The translations under genes were made by a program, and so were the position numbers. Shown here piece after piece: positions 41,678 through 49,324 of a stretch of DNA of 64,000 nt. Below the pieces are notes generated by a model. It had not been told where the DNA came from and did not search any database. It worked only from the letters and a program-made list of their open reading frames with translations. The stretch is from an uncultured Chloroflexota bacterium (GTDB lineage Bacteria; Chloroflexota; UBA11872; UBA12225), in the NCBI GenBank assembly GCA_902805635.1, contig CADCTC010000001.1, positions 62,001 through 126,000 on the forward strand, read 5' to 3'. The first letter of the stretch is position 1; every line of letters begins with the position of its first letter.

Positions 41678-41760
41678 GCGGAAGTGGTGAAATGGCAGAC
41701 ACGCCAGCCTTAGGAGCTGGTGCCTGAAAGGGCGTGAGGGTTCGAGTCCCTCCTTCCGCA
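41678..41760 (+). tRNA. tRNA-Leu (anticodon UAG)
   Basis: The 83-nt gene has acceptor stem GCGGAAG/CTTCCGC and discriminator A; CCA is not encoded. The anticodon arm is CCAGC-CTTAGGA-GCTGG, giving anticodon 5'-UAG-3' for CUA (and CUG) leucine codons. A long variable arm (TGCCTGAAAGGGCGT) confirms a class II tRNA, and the T arm is GAGGG-TTCGAGT-CCCTC. It lies 51 bp upstream of the McrB gene. Confidence 0.96.
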
Positions 41761-41811
41761 CTCTAGTTACAGCCCGCTGGTCATCATCCTTATGTATAGT
41801 CTCCACCTTCC

Positions 41812-43554
41812 GTGGAGTCGGGTGAGTCGGGCGTCAGGACGGTACGGCCGTGGTCGCGCGCCGGCGAGCGCTACGCCGGTCCATCGTGGCCGCGAGCGGA
41901 AGAGAGGGCGCGCGGCCCGCGCGTGCGGGATCGACGGACTGCGTACCGCACCGCGTCCGCTGACGCACTTGAGACGGTGGCACGCTGGGACGCTCTGATC
42001 CGCGAGGCGGAGCGCATCTTCACTGCCCCTGATTTCTCCGAGCGCGAGCTGCACCCCGTCCTGGACGTGGCCGAGCTGCTGCGCCGGGCACGCGGCGGGG
42101 CGCTCTCACGCGCGCGCCGCCACACCTGGCGCACCCACCTCCAGCGCGCCCTCGACGCGGCGCTCGAGGCCGGCATCCCGCCACCCGAAGGGGCCGGAGC
42201 GCGTCTGCTGGAGTGGTGCACCACGGCGCCAGACGACGCGCGGGAGACGCTGCGCGCGCTGTGGGAGGATGCCGGGATCTCCCCCGTCGATCACGTCAAC
42301 CTCTTCCTGCAGGTGCTGCCCCCCACCGTCGCGCGCGAGCCCGACACTCGATTGGCGCTCGCTTCCTTCCTGCTCAGCGCGCTCGATCCCACCCGCTATC
42401 CCCCCTACGAGCCGGCCGCCATCGCCGCCGGGTATGCACTGAGTGGGAGTGACGCTGTTCCAGCGGATGATGACGGCGGCACGGTCTACCGCCACGCCCT
42501 GGACGTGCTTGACCGGGTTGTCTCGGAGGCCGCCGCCCGCGGCCTGCCACTCCGCCACCGGCTGCACGCATCGGCCATCCTGCGACGGTTCCCGCCGACT
42601 TCCGAATTGCGCCCACACGCCGCCGGCATCGCCGAGGCGCGCGCCGACTACCACGCGACAGACGCTGCGCCACAGCCCGCCACCCTGGCCGAGCTCGCCC
42701 AATCACTCTTCGTCGAGGAGGCGGAGCTGGCCAAGGTCCGGCGCCTGTTGGAGGACCGCGGACAGTGCGTCTTCTACGGCCCGCCGGGCACGGGCAAGAC
42801 CTACGTCGCGCGTGCCCTGGCGCGCTTCCTGTCCGTTGGTGACGCGCGAGTCGAGGTCATCCAGCTCCACCCTTCTTATGCTTACGAGGACTTCGTCGAG
42901 GGCTACCGCCCCGTCGTGGCAGCGGATGGCAGCCAGGCGAGCTTTCAGCTTGTGGATGGGCCGCTAAAGCGGTTCGCCGCCGCTGCGCGCAGTGACCCTG
43001 GGCACACCTATGTACTGGTCGTGGACGAGTTGAACCGTGCCAACGTCGCCAAGGTCTTCGGCGAGCTCTACTACCTGCTGGAGTACCGCGACGCCGCGAT
43101 CACCCTGCAGTACTCCGCCGCGCCGTTCGCCTTGCCACGTAACCTGCTGGTCATTGGCACCATGAACTCAGCCGACCGCTCGATCGCGCTGGTGGACCTG
43201 GCGCTGCGCCGCCGCTTCTATTTCATCCCGTTCTTCCCGGACGAGCCGCCTGTGGCCGGACTGCTGCGCCGCTGGCTAGGCGTGACCCACCCCACGCTGC
43301 TCTGGCTCGCGGACGCGGTTGACCGCGCCAATGCCCTGCTCGGCAACCGCGACGCCGCCATCGGCCCCAGCTACTTCCTGCGCTCCGACCTGGACGAGTC
43401 CTGGATCGAGCTGATCTGGGAGCATTCCATCCTTCCCGCGCTGGCGGAGCAGCTCTCCGGCGACCCGCGCGACCTGGCCGAGTTCCAGCTGCTGCGCCTG
43501 CGTCAGTCACGCCCGGCGAGCCCCACGCGCGGCTCTCGCGCCGCACGCCGCTGA
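41812..43554 (+). CDS. mcrB: McrB-type AAA+ GTPase subunit of a type IV restriction system
   Basis: The C-terminal half is a McrB AAA+ domain: Walker A FYGPPGTGKTYVA (about residue 321), Walker B VLVVDELNRANVAKVFGE (about 401) and the sensor MNSADRSIALVDLALRRRF. McrB hydrolyses GTP and translocates DNA with McrC. The N-terminal about 280 residues are helical and unlike the usual EcoMcrB methyl-DNA-binding domain, so recognition specificity is unclear. The GTG at 41812 is uncertain because the first 40 residues are Arg-rich without clear conservation; GTGs near 41928 and 41979 are alternatives. mcrC follows after 13 bp. Confidence 0.88.
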   Translation: MESGESGVRTVRPWSRAGERYAGPSWPRAEERARGPRVRDRRTAYRTASADALETVARWDALIREAERIFTAPDFSERELHPVLDVAELLRRARGGALSRARRHTWRTHLQRALDAALEAGIPPPEGAGARLLEWCTTAPDDARETLRALWEDAGISPVDHVNLFLQVLPPTVAREPDTRLALASFLLSALDPTRYPPYEPAAIAAGYALSGSDAVPADDDGGTVYRHALDVLDRVVSEAAARGLPLRHRLHASAILRRFPPTSELRPHAAGIAEARADYHATDAAPQPATLAELAQSLFVEEAELAKVRRLLEDRGQCVFYGPPGTGKTYVARALARFLSVGDARVEVIQLHPSYAYEDFVEGYRPVVAADGSQASFQLVDGPLKRFAAAARSDPGHTYVLVVDELNRANVAKVFGELYYLLEYRDAAITLQYSAAPFALPRNLLVIGTMNSADRSIALVDLALRRRFYFIPFFPDEPPVAGLLRRWLGVTHPTLLWLADAVDRANALLGNRDAAIGPSYFLRSDLDESWIELIWEHSILPALAEQLSGDPRDLAEFQLLRLRQSRPASPTRGSRAARR

Positions 43555-43567
43555 GCGCCCCACGCTT

Positions 43568-44830
43568 ATGGTGGCTTCCATGCGCCGCCTGACGCTGGTC
43601 GAGCATCAGACCGCCCACGCGGTCCAGTTGACGCGTGCCCAGCGCGCTGCGCTTCAAGGGGCGGTGCCGGAGATTGCCATCTCTCCGGGCGTTCGGGCGG
43701 GCTGCTTCGACGTTACTCCCGGCGCCTGGGTCGGCGTCGTCGCCCTGGACGGGCTGGCCGTGGAGATCCGCCCTAAACTGCCGTTGCGGAACGTGCTCTT
43801 CCTGGCATCGTATGCTGCCGGCTCCGACGTGTGGCGCGATACGCGTGTGGACCTCGCCGAGCAGGACTCGCTGGTCGAGCTTGTGGCCTCGCTGTTCGCG
43901 ACGCACGTCCGCCGCGCGCTGGCGGTGGGGTTGCTCCAGGGTTACCGCACCGAAGATGCGGCGCTGCCCACGGTGCGCGGGCGCCTGCGCTTCGACCAGC
44001 AGGTGCGCTCTCGGTTCGGGCAATTCCCACCCGCCGAGGTGCGCTACGACGTGCTCACTGAAGACATCGTCGAGAACCGGCTGCTCAAGGCGGCACTCGT
44101 CCACTTGCTCGGGGTGTCGCTGCGGTCCCCGGACACGGTGGCCACGCTGCGGCGCCTGCTCTCGCGGTTCGAGCGGGTGGAGCCGTGGCGTTCTCACCGC
44201 GCCGGTGTCCCCACTGTGGCCTATTCGCCCCTCAACCGGCGCTACCGCCCCGCGCTCGAGCTCGCCCGGCTGATCCTGCGTGATGCTTCGCTCGACCTGG
44301 GCGCCGGGAGTGCGCCCGGCGCCTGCTTCCTATTGGACATGGACCGCGTCTTCGAGGACTTCATCACGACTGCGCTGCGCGATGCCCTCGATCTCTCGGT
44401 CCGCGCCTTTCCGCACGGCTGTGCCGGGAGGCAGCTTACGCTGGATGCCGCGTCGTCACTGCCGCTGCTGCCGGACCTCTCGTGGTGGGAGGATGGACGT
44501 TGCGTGTTCGCCGGCGACGTGAAGTACAAGCGCACCCGCCACGGCGAGCAGGCCGACCTGTACCAGGTGCTCGCCTACAGCACCGCCGCGGGCCTCCCGG
44601 CCGGCCTGCTTGTCTATGCCGCCGGTCCCGACCATCTCGCCGCCACGTACGGCATGCCGGGCCAGCTGGCCGTCCACGAGGTGCCCCACGCCGGCAACAC
44701 CGGCAAGGCGCTGCACGTCACCGCACTCGACCTCAACGGCTCTCCCTCCGACATCCTCGCGCAGGTCGCCCTGCTCGCCCAGCGTGTCCGCCGCCTACGG
44801 CTCGCCGTCCGCGACCACGCAGTGGCCTGA
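43568..44830 (+). CDS. mcrC: McrC-type nuclease subunit of a type IV restriction system
   Basis: This 420-residue protein pairs with McrB. The N-terminal part (VGVVALDGLAVEIRPKLPLRNVLFL, then TVRGRLRF) is the McrC beta-barrel region that touches the McrB ring. The C-terminal PD-(D/E)xK nuclease core is LLPDLSWWEDGRCVFAGDVKYKR (catalytic D...DxK around residue 316). VFEDFITTALRD before it is a hallmark of the family. Together they would cleave modified DNA such as methylcytosine-containing phage DNA; the target is not testable here. Confidence 0.9.
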   Translation: MVASMRRLTLVEHQTAHAVQLTRAQRAALQGAVPEIAISPGVRAGCFDVTPGAWVGVVALDGLAVEIRPKLPLRNVLFLASYAAGSDVWRDTRVDLAEQDSLVELVASLFATHVRRALAVGLLQGYRTEDAALPTVRGRLRFDQQVRSRFGQFPPAEVRYDVLTEDIVENRLLKAALVHLLGVSLRSPDTVATLRRLLSRFERVEPWRSHRAGVPTVAYSPLNRRYRPALELARLILRDASLDLGAGSAPGACFLLDMDRVFEDFITTALRDALDLSVRAFPHGCAGRQLTLDAASSLPLLPDLSWWEDGRCVFAGDVKYKRTRHGEQADLYQVLAYSTAAGLPAGLLVYAAGPDHLAATYGMPGQLAVHEVPHAGNTGKALHVTALDLNGSPSDILAQVALLAQRVRRLRLAVRDHAVA

Positions 44831-44870
44831 CGCCCCCCCTATGTGCGCTTCCTCTGAGAGAGGCCGCCGC

Positions 44871-45209
44871 ATGATTTACGATCAATCCAGATTGGTGCCC
44901 CCTGGCGTGCCGGACACGCCCATCGCGCCCGGCATCAGCCAGCTTGCCTCCACCCTGGGCGAGTACGCCCTGCCGCCGGTGGTGCGCGGCAAGGGGCGCC
45001 TGTTCGTCACCCTGCTCAACGCCTCCAGCCGCGTCTTCGGCCGTTCCGGCGGCCGGAACAGCGAGCGCGCCGTCAACCAGCGCACCGAGGCCACCGCGCC
45101 GCTACTCGGCGCGCCGCTACTCGGCGCGCCGCCGGTGGCCGCTCTGCCTGCGGTCAATGGCACCGCCGAACACGCGCGCCCAGAAGTCGGCGAAGCCGTC
45201 TCTCCGTAG
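44871..45209 (+). CDS. Small hypothetical protein, 112 aa
   Basis: ATG 44871 follows GAGAGAGG. The product begins MIYDQSRLVPPGVPDTPIAPG, has a basic middle (KGRLFVTLLNASSRVFGRSGGR) and a tail with LLGAP repeated through a 15-bp duplication. No signal peptide or catalytic motif is visible. It lies 40 bp after mcrC on the same strand, so it may belong to the restriction cassette, but nothing in the sequence shows that. It could also be a chance ORF. Confidence 0.5.
   Translation: MIYDQSRLVPPGVPDTPIAPGISQLASTLGEYALPPVVRGKGRLFVTLLNASSRVFGRSGGRNSERAVNQRTEATAPLLGAPLLGAPPVAALPAVNGTAEHARPEVGEAVSP
45096..45130. repeat. 15-bp tandem duplication (2.3 copies) in the small gene after mcrC
   Basis: gcgccgctactcggc occurs at 45096 and 45111, followed by a partial gcgcc. 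In the small ORF it encodes PLLGA twice, in frame. Confidence 0.9.
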
Positions 45210-45266
45210 ACAGCCACGGCTGGCACCGTCCTCTGAGGTGCTAGGTGAGGCGCCTGAAATACTCCA

Positions 45267-45295
45267 TTGACATAATCCAGCATTCCGCATAAGAT
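45267..45295 (+). promoter_or_regulatory. Strong sigma-70-type promoter
   Basis: TTGACA, a 17-bp spacer and TAAGAT: a perfect -35, an optimal spacer and a -10 with one mismatch to TATAAT. It is the best consensus promoter I see in the window. No ORF begins within the next 300 bp on this strand, so it drives a non-coding transcript or the rtcB leader. Confidence 0.8.
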
Positions 45296-45301
45296 ACGTC
45301 T

Positions 45302-45519
45302 CCGGTGTACCGTCACGTGACGCCTCATTTGCCCGTCTTGAAGACCCAGCGGCGCAGCCAGAATCGCCAAGCCACGCCGGCCGCAAGCCGGCCGGTGCGC
45401 CTCGCGGGGCGGTGGCGTGCTGCAGGCGCGCGTGCGAGCGGAGGCTCCCTCCGTTAGTCGCGCTCCCGCTGCATGTCACCTGATTAGCCCGCTACGGCGC
45501 CACCCGTAGCGGGTTTTTC
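45302..45519 (+). ncRNA. Candidate small RNA or rtcB attenuator leader (~215 nt)
   Basis: The stretch between the consensus promoter and the intrinsic terminator has no convincing ORF in any frame. It can fold: cagcgg near 45350 pairs with ccgctg near 45470, and cacgcc (about 45374) pairs with ggcgtg around inner stems including gccggc-cgcaa-gccggc. Length and promoter-terminator flanks fit a stand-alone RNA such as 6S RNA. The terminator lies 101 bp before rtcB, so premature termination controlling rtcB is an alternative. I saw no SRP-RNA, tmRNA or clear T-box motif. Ends are estimates. Confidence 0.45.
45488..45519 (+). terminator. Intrinsic terminator before rtcB
   Basis: Stem CCCGCTACGG / CCGTAGCGGG with a short loop (CGCCAC) followed by TTTTTCTTT. 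This is a textbook rho-independent terminator on the plus strand. It ends the candidate RNA and sits 101 bp upstream of the rtcB start. Confidence 0.88.
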
Positions 45520-45620
45520 TTTGCCGGCCGGCGGCGGGTCCGCTGAAGGCCCGACACGTGCGGAAGACACCAGGACACCACAGACAGCACAGCACTACAC
45601 GGGGACAAAGGAGTCACCCA

Positions 45621-46868
45621 ATGCGCGTCATTTTCGAACCGGATACGCAGGAGGTCCCGATCCATGCCTGGCTCGAAGAGCTGGAGCCGGGCGCTCACGA
45701 GCAGTCGCGCCACCTGGCACAGCTGCCGTTCGCCCATCACCACGTCGCCCTGATGCCAGACACCCACCAGGGCTACGGCATGCCGGTTGGCGGCGTGCTC
45801 GCCGCGAAGGGTGTGGTGATCCCGAATGCTGTGGGCGTGGATATTGGTTGTGGTATGGCTGCGCGGCGTACGAACGTGAAGGCGAAGTCGCTCGCGGCGC
45901 GGCACCGCGCGCACGGGACGCTGCTCAAGGCCGTGCTCAACGGCATCCAGCGCGACGTGCCGGCGGGAGTGGGGCCGGGCGGCAGCCACCGCGCGCCCCA
46001 GAGCTGGGATGGTGGCCTGGCCACACCCGACGAGGCCGCGCTGGTGGCGCGCGCGCCGGATGCGCTCAAGCGCGCCTGGGACAACGGCACGCGCCAGCTG
46101 GGCACGCTGGGAAGCGGCAACCACTTCCTGGAGATCCAGGAGGACGAAGAGGGCTACGTCTGGGTGATGCTGCACTCGGGCTCGCGCGCGCTGGGCAAGG
46201 AGGTCTGTGACCACTTCAATGCCCTGGCGCGCACGCTGAATGAGCGCTCGGGCGCCACCTCAGGGGTGCCCACGGCATGGCAGCTGTCGTACCTGTCACT
46301 CGATAGCGACGAAGGGCGCGAGTACGTCGCCTGGATGAACCTCTGTCTCCGCTATGCCGAGGAGAACCGCCGCCGCATGGTCGGCGTGGCGCTGGAGCGG
46401 CTCTTCGGGGAGGCGGCGGTTAACCAGCCGGAGAAGGACTTCGAGGTGGACGTGGCGGTGGACACCCACCACAACTACGCCGCGCTCGAGCGCCACTTCG
46501 GGGAGGACGTGTTCGTCCACCGCAAGGGATCGGTGCGCGCCCACGCGGGCGAGCTCGTGGTCATCCCTGGCTCGATGGAGACCGGCTCCTACATCGCGCG
46601 CGGGTTGGGCAACCCCGAGTCGTTCCAGTCGTGCTCGCACGGCGCCGGCCGCCGCCTCTCGCGCGGCGCCGCCAAGCGCGCGCGTACACCGGAGCAGGTG
46701 GTCAACGGCCTGCGCCAGAGGGGGATCGAGCTGGCCAAGCGCAGCGTGAAGGACGTGGCCGAAGAAGGCGGCCACGCATACAAGGACATCGAGGATGTCA
46801 TGCGTCACCAGCGCGACCTGGTCGAGCCGGTCCACAAGCTGCGCCCGCTGGGCGTAGTAAAGGGGTAA
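45621..46868 (+). CDS. rtcB: RNA-splicing ligase RtcB
   Basis: RtcB joins 2',3'-cyclic phosphate or 3'-phosphate RNA ends to 5'-OH ends with GTP and Mn. ATG 45621 has AAGGAG upstream. Motifs include the Mn-binding VDIGCGMAA, GSGNHFLE, LHSGSRALGK and the guanylylated His in CSHGAGRRLSR. The 415-residue length fits the family's shorter branch. No archease or RtcA is nearby. The strong terminator in its 5' region suggests regulation at transcription elongation. Confidence 0.94.
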   Translation: MRVIFEPDTQEVPIHAWLEELEPGAHEQSRHLAQLPFAHHHVALMPDTHQGYGMPVGGVLAAKGVVIPNAVGVDIGCGMAARRTNVKAKSLAARHRAHGTLLKAVLNGIQRDVPAGVGPGGSHRAPQSWDGGLATPDEAALVARAPDALKRAWDNGTRQLGTLGSGNHFLEIQEDEEGYVWVMLHSGSRALGKEVCDHFNALARTLNERSGATSGVPTAWQLSYLSLDSDEGREYVAWMNLCLRYAEENRRRMVGVALERLFGEAAVNQPEKDFEVDVAVDTHHNYAALERHFGEDVFVHRKGSVRAHAGELVVIPGSMETGSYIARGLGNPESFQSCSHGAGRRLSRGAAKRARTPEQVVNGLRQRGIELAKRSVKDVAEEGGHAYKDIEDVMRHQRDLVEPVHKLRPLGVVKG

Positions 46869-47237
46869 GGCCACATGGCGTCGTCTGGTGGCGCTGATCC
46901 GTAACGGTCACATGCTCGCACGCCACGGCAGATGGGTGAACTGAACGGTCCCCACCTGCGCAGCCTCCAGCTACGACTGCATACTCACCCGAAAACTGGC
47001 CCCACTCGACCGTTCTATCTCCATGGAAGCCTCGCGGATAGTGCCCGAGCGCGGGAAGCGCGACTCGACGTATGCCGGTACCGGCAGAAAAGTAAGAGAA
47101 CTTGCAGCAAACTGCGGCAAGCTGTTGCATCAATCATCCACACCGCTTCCGAGTGGCTCCTGCCGGCGCCAGCGAGACCCGAAAGCGGTCACAAGTGCTA
47201 CGCTCCCGCGCCGAACCTAAGCACTAAAGAGGCACGC
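46869..47237. other. Non-coding gap between rtcB and the RidA-like gene
   Basis: About 370 bp. Small ORFs in the track here (for example 47023..47220) have poor codon use and no recognisable motif. The middle is AT-richer than its surroundings (aaaagtaagagaacttgcag), so a promoter is likely. I see no clear hairpin terminator, riboswitch or repeat. Confidence 0.5.
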
Positions 47238-47903
47238 ATGGGCAAGTTCTACGACGAAGCGCCGATCCCCGACGTTCTGCGCCGCAATTTTGACGTCTAC
47301 GAGCGCGTCAAGCAGCTGGTTATCAACCTGGGCACGGCCGGCGAGCACGTGCGCTCGCTCGAAGGCCGCAACATCGCGGGCGCGATCATCCACGAGAGTG
47401 GACTGGTCTACCTCTCCGGCACCGGCACAGGCAAGCTGCCGATGAACGACGACCCAGAGCGCGTGAAGCACGGCCAGGCAGCCGGCCAGGAGGCGGCCGA
47501 CCAGCACGTCCGCACCCTGCACTGGGCGCTCTCCTGCGGCGGCGAGGGTGACCTCAACGACGTGCTCTACACCGTCAAGGCCCTGGGCATGGTCGTCTCC
47601 ACCGACGTGGACTTCAACTCCGGCCCAGCCGTCGTCAACGGGTACTCCAAGCGCTGGCAGTCGATCTTCGGCGGCGGGTTCGGCGAGTTTGCCGAGAATG
47701 GACTGGATGCCGGCGGCTACGCCGGCGTGCACGCCCGCAGCGCCATTGGCGGCTTCACCGGCCGCTTCTCACTGGAGCCAGAGATGATCGTCGCTATCCC
47801 GTCTGCCCTGGCGCAGGCCATCATCCGCTCCCGCGGTTGGGTCTTTCCGCTCCCACCGGCTATCTTCGAGCAGGTCACAGCCAAGCAGGGCGGCCGCGGG
47901 TAG
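47238..47903 (+). CDS. RidA (YjgF/YER057c/UK114)-like family protein, 221 aa
   Basis: ATG 47238 gives MGKFYDEAPIPDVLRRN; the ORF-track start is much too early. The middle (IHESGLVYLSGTGTG..., RTLHWALSCGGEGDLNDVLYTVKALGMVVSTDVDF) has the RidA-like fold pattern of a strand followed by 'SG' and a long helix. The C-terminus GRFSLEPEMIVAIPSAL corresponds to the 'R-A-A-V.....LP' strand region. It is longer than typical RidA (about 130 residues) and the catalytic Arg is not certain. Enamine/imine deaminase activity is therefore only a possibility. Confidence 0.7.
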   Translation: MGKFYDEAPIPDVLRRNFDVYERVKQLVINLGTAGEHVRSLEGRNIAGAIIHESGLVYLSGTGTGKLPMNDDPERVKHGQAAGQEAADQHVRTLHWALSCGGEGDLNDVLYTVKALGMVVSTDVDFNSGPAVVNGYSKRWQSIFGGGFGEFAENGLDAGGYAGVHARSAIGGFTGRFSLEPEMIVAIPSALAQAIIRSRGWVFPLPPAIFEQVTAKQGGRG

Positions 47904-47961
47904 CGGTAGCGGCCCAGCGTAGGTCACAGCCGGACCGGGAGGCGGACGAGCGGACGAGATT

Positions 47962-48468
47962 TTGATCCTTACGGTGGTGGTGCACTGGGTGCACGTCGTA
48001 TCGGCGGTCCTGTGGGTCGGCGGCGGGATCGTCTCCAGCCTGCTGATCCTGCCGGTGCTCACGGCGCTGCCGCCCGCCGACCAGCGCCGCATCGGCCGGG
48101 CAATTGCCACGCGCATGAATCGCTTCTACCCGGCCGTGGCGGGCGTGACCTTCCTCTTTGGCCTCATCCGCCTGCTGCTGGTGGGCTACACCACCGGGTG
48201 GGACCGGCTCATTGGCACGCCATACGGCCACACCTGGATGACCGCACTGGTGCTCACGCTGCTGCTCATGGTGCTGGGCGCGCGCTTCACCGGCCCCACG
48301 TCGCTGCGCATGTACTCGGATGACTCGCTTTGGCGCTTCGGCCCCGGCGAAGCGCCCCCGGCCGGCCTCATGGCGCACGTCCAGCTCCTGCGCACGCTCA
48401 GCTTAATCGAGATTGCCGGGTTCGCCGTGGTCATCTTCCTGATGGTGCTGATGCACTTCGGCCTATAG
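47962..48468 (+). CDS. Four-helix integral membrane protein (CopD-like/DUF2269-type)
   Basis: From a TTG start, 168 residues with four hydrophobic helices (ILTVVVHWVHVVSAVLWVGGGIV, FYPAVAGVTFLFGLIRLLLVG, WMTALVLTLLLMVLGARF, LSLIEIAGFAVVIFLMVLMHF). The first helix contains HWVHVVSAVLWVGG, the His/Trp-Gly pattern of CopD-like or haem-associated membrane families. Function unknown; redox or metal handling is plausible. Its 3' end overlaps the convergent PNP gene by 38 bp. Confidence 0.72.
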   Translation: MILTVVVHWVHVVSAVLWVGGGIVSSLLILPVLTALPPADQRRIGRAIATRMNRFYPAVAGVTFLFGLIRLLLVGYTTGWDRLIGTPYGHTWMTALVLTLLLMVLGARFTGPTSLRMYSDDSLWRFGPGEAPPAGLMAHVQLLRTLSLIEIAGFAVVIFLMVLMHFGL

Positions 48469-49324
48469 AACCGATCACGCCGCGCACGATCTCTTCTATT
48501 CCCGTCGCGGCGGGTTCTGAGGCGGCGACGACCTGGTCGTGGGTCAGCACCTCCGGCTGGTCATGCAGCGCCAGGTTGGCAATCAGACTGATGGCCAGCA
48601 CGCGCAGTCCGGCGTGGCGCGCCACCACGACCTCCGGGCACGTGCTCATGCCCACCGCATCGGCCCCAGCCAGGCGCAGGAAGCGCAGCTCAGCGCTAGT
48701 TTCGTAGCTGGGACCGGACACCATGGCGTACACCCCCTCGTGCAGACCCATGCCGCTCGCGCGGCGCACGCCTTTCGCCAGGTCCCGCAGCCCCGCGTCG
48801 TAGGCTCCCACCATCGCCGGGAAGCGCGGGCCCACGCTCTCGTCGTTCGGCCCGCGCAGCGGATGGTGCCCCGCCATACCTGGCAGGAAGATGTGGTCCG
48901 CGATCAGCATGGCGTCGCCTGCGTGGTAGTGGGGGTTCAGCCCACCCGCGGCGTTGGTCAGGATTAGTGTTTCCACCCCCAGCCGGGCCAGCAGGCGCAC
49001 GCCGAAGGTCGCTTCCGCCATCGAGTGCCCCTCGTAGAAGTGTGCCCGCCCGGCCAGCATAGCGCACGGCACTCCTGCCACCTCGCCGAACAGCAGCTGT
49101 CCCGCGTGCCCTATTACCGCCGCGCGCGGCATGCCCGGCACTTCCGCGTACGGGATCGCCTCGTCGATCTGCACCGCCCGCGCCAGCTGCCCCAAACCCG
49201 AGCCGAGCACGATGCCTACAGTCGGAGTGCCGGTCACGCGCTGCCGCACCGCATTTGCTGCGCGCTCAATAATTGCCGAACTCGATGTGCCTGCTGGGCC
49301 CTCGATGGTGGGTACCAAGATCAT
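48431..49324 (-). CDS. Purine nucleoside phosphorylase (trimeric, PNP-II type)
   Basis: ATG 49324 (MILVPTIEGPAG) has GAGGTGG upstream and overlaps the preceding stop by ATGA. The 297-residue protein has GIVLGSGLG, GRAHFYEGH, LTNAAGGLNPHYHAGD and SGPSYETSAELRFLR, and GADAVGMSTCPEVVVARHAG, all classical for the trimeric purine nucleoside phosphorylase. It releases purine base and ribose-1-phosphate. Its operon position after sugar genes suggests nucleoside salvage or sugar release. Gene symbol left blank because punA/deoD usage varies. Confidence 0.93.
   Translation of the reverse strand: MILVPTIEGPAGTSSSAIIERAANAVRQRVTGTPTVGIVLGSGLGQLARAVQIDEAIPYAEVPGMPRAAVIGHAGQLLFGEVAGVPCAMLAGRAHFYEGHSMAEATFGVRLLARLGVETLILTNAAGGLNPHYHAGDAMLIADHIFLPGMAGHHPLRGPNDESVGPRFPAMVGAYDAGLRDLAKGVRRASGMGLHEGVYAMVSGPSYETSAELRFLRLAGADAVGMSTCPEVVVARHAGLRVLAISLIANLALHDQPEVLTHDQVVAASEPAATGIEEIVRGVIGSIGRSASAPSGR

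Noticed and set aside
41678-45209. Integrated island with att repeats at tRNA-Leu
   Set aside because: I found no duplicate of the tRNA 3' end downstream and no integrase gene, so an attachment site cannot be claimed.
45302-45519. SRP (4.5S) RNA or tmRNA in the ORF-less stretch
   Set aside because: The SRP tetraloop region GGAAGCAGCC and the tmRNA 3' end and tag frame are not present; only a generic small RNA or attenuator is supported.
47023-47220. 65-aa ORF between rtcB and the RidA-like gene
   Set aside because: No ribosome site, atypical codon use and no recognisable motif; treated as non-coding.
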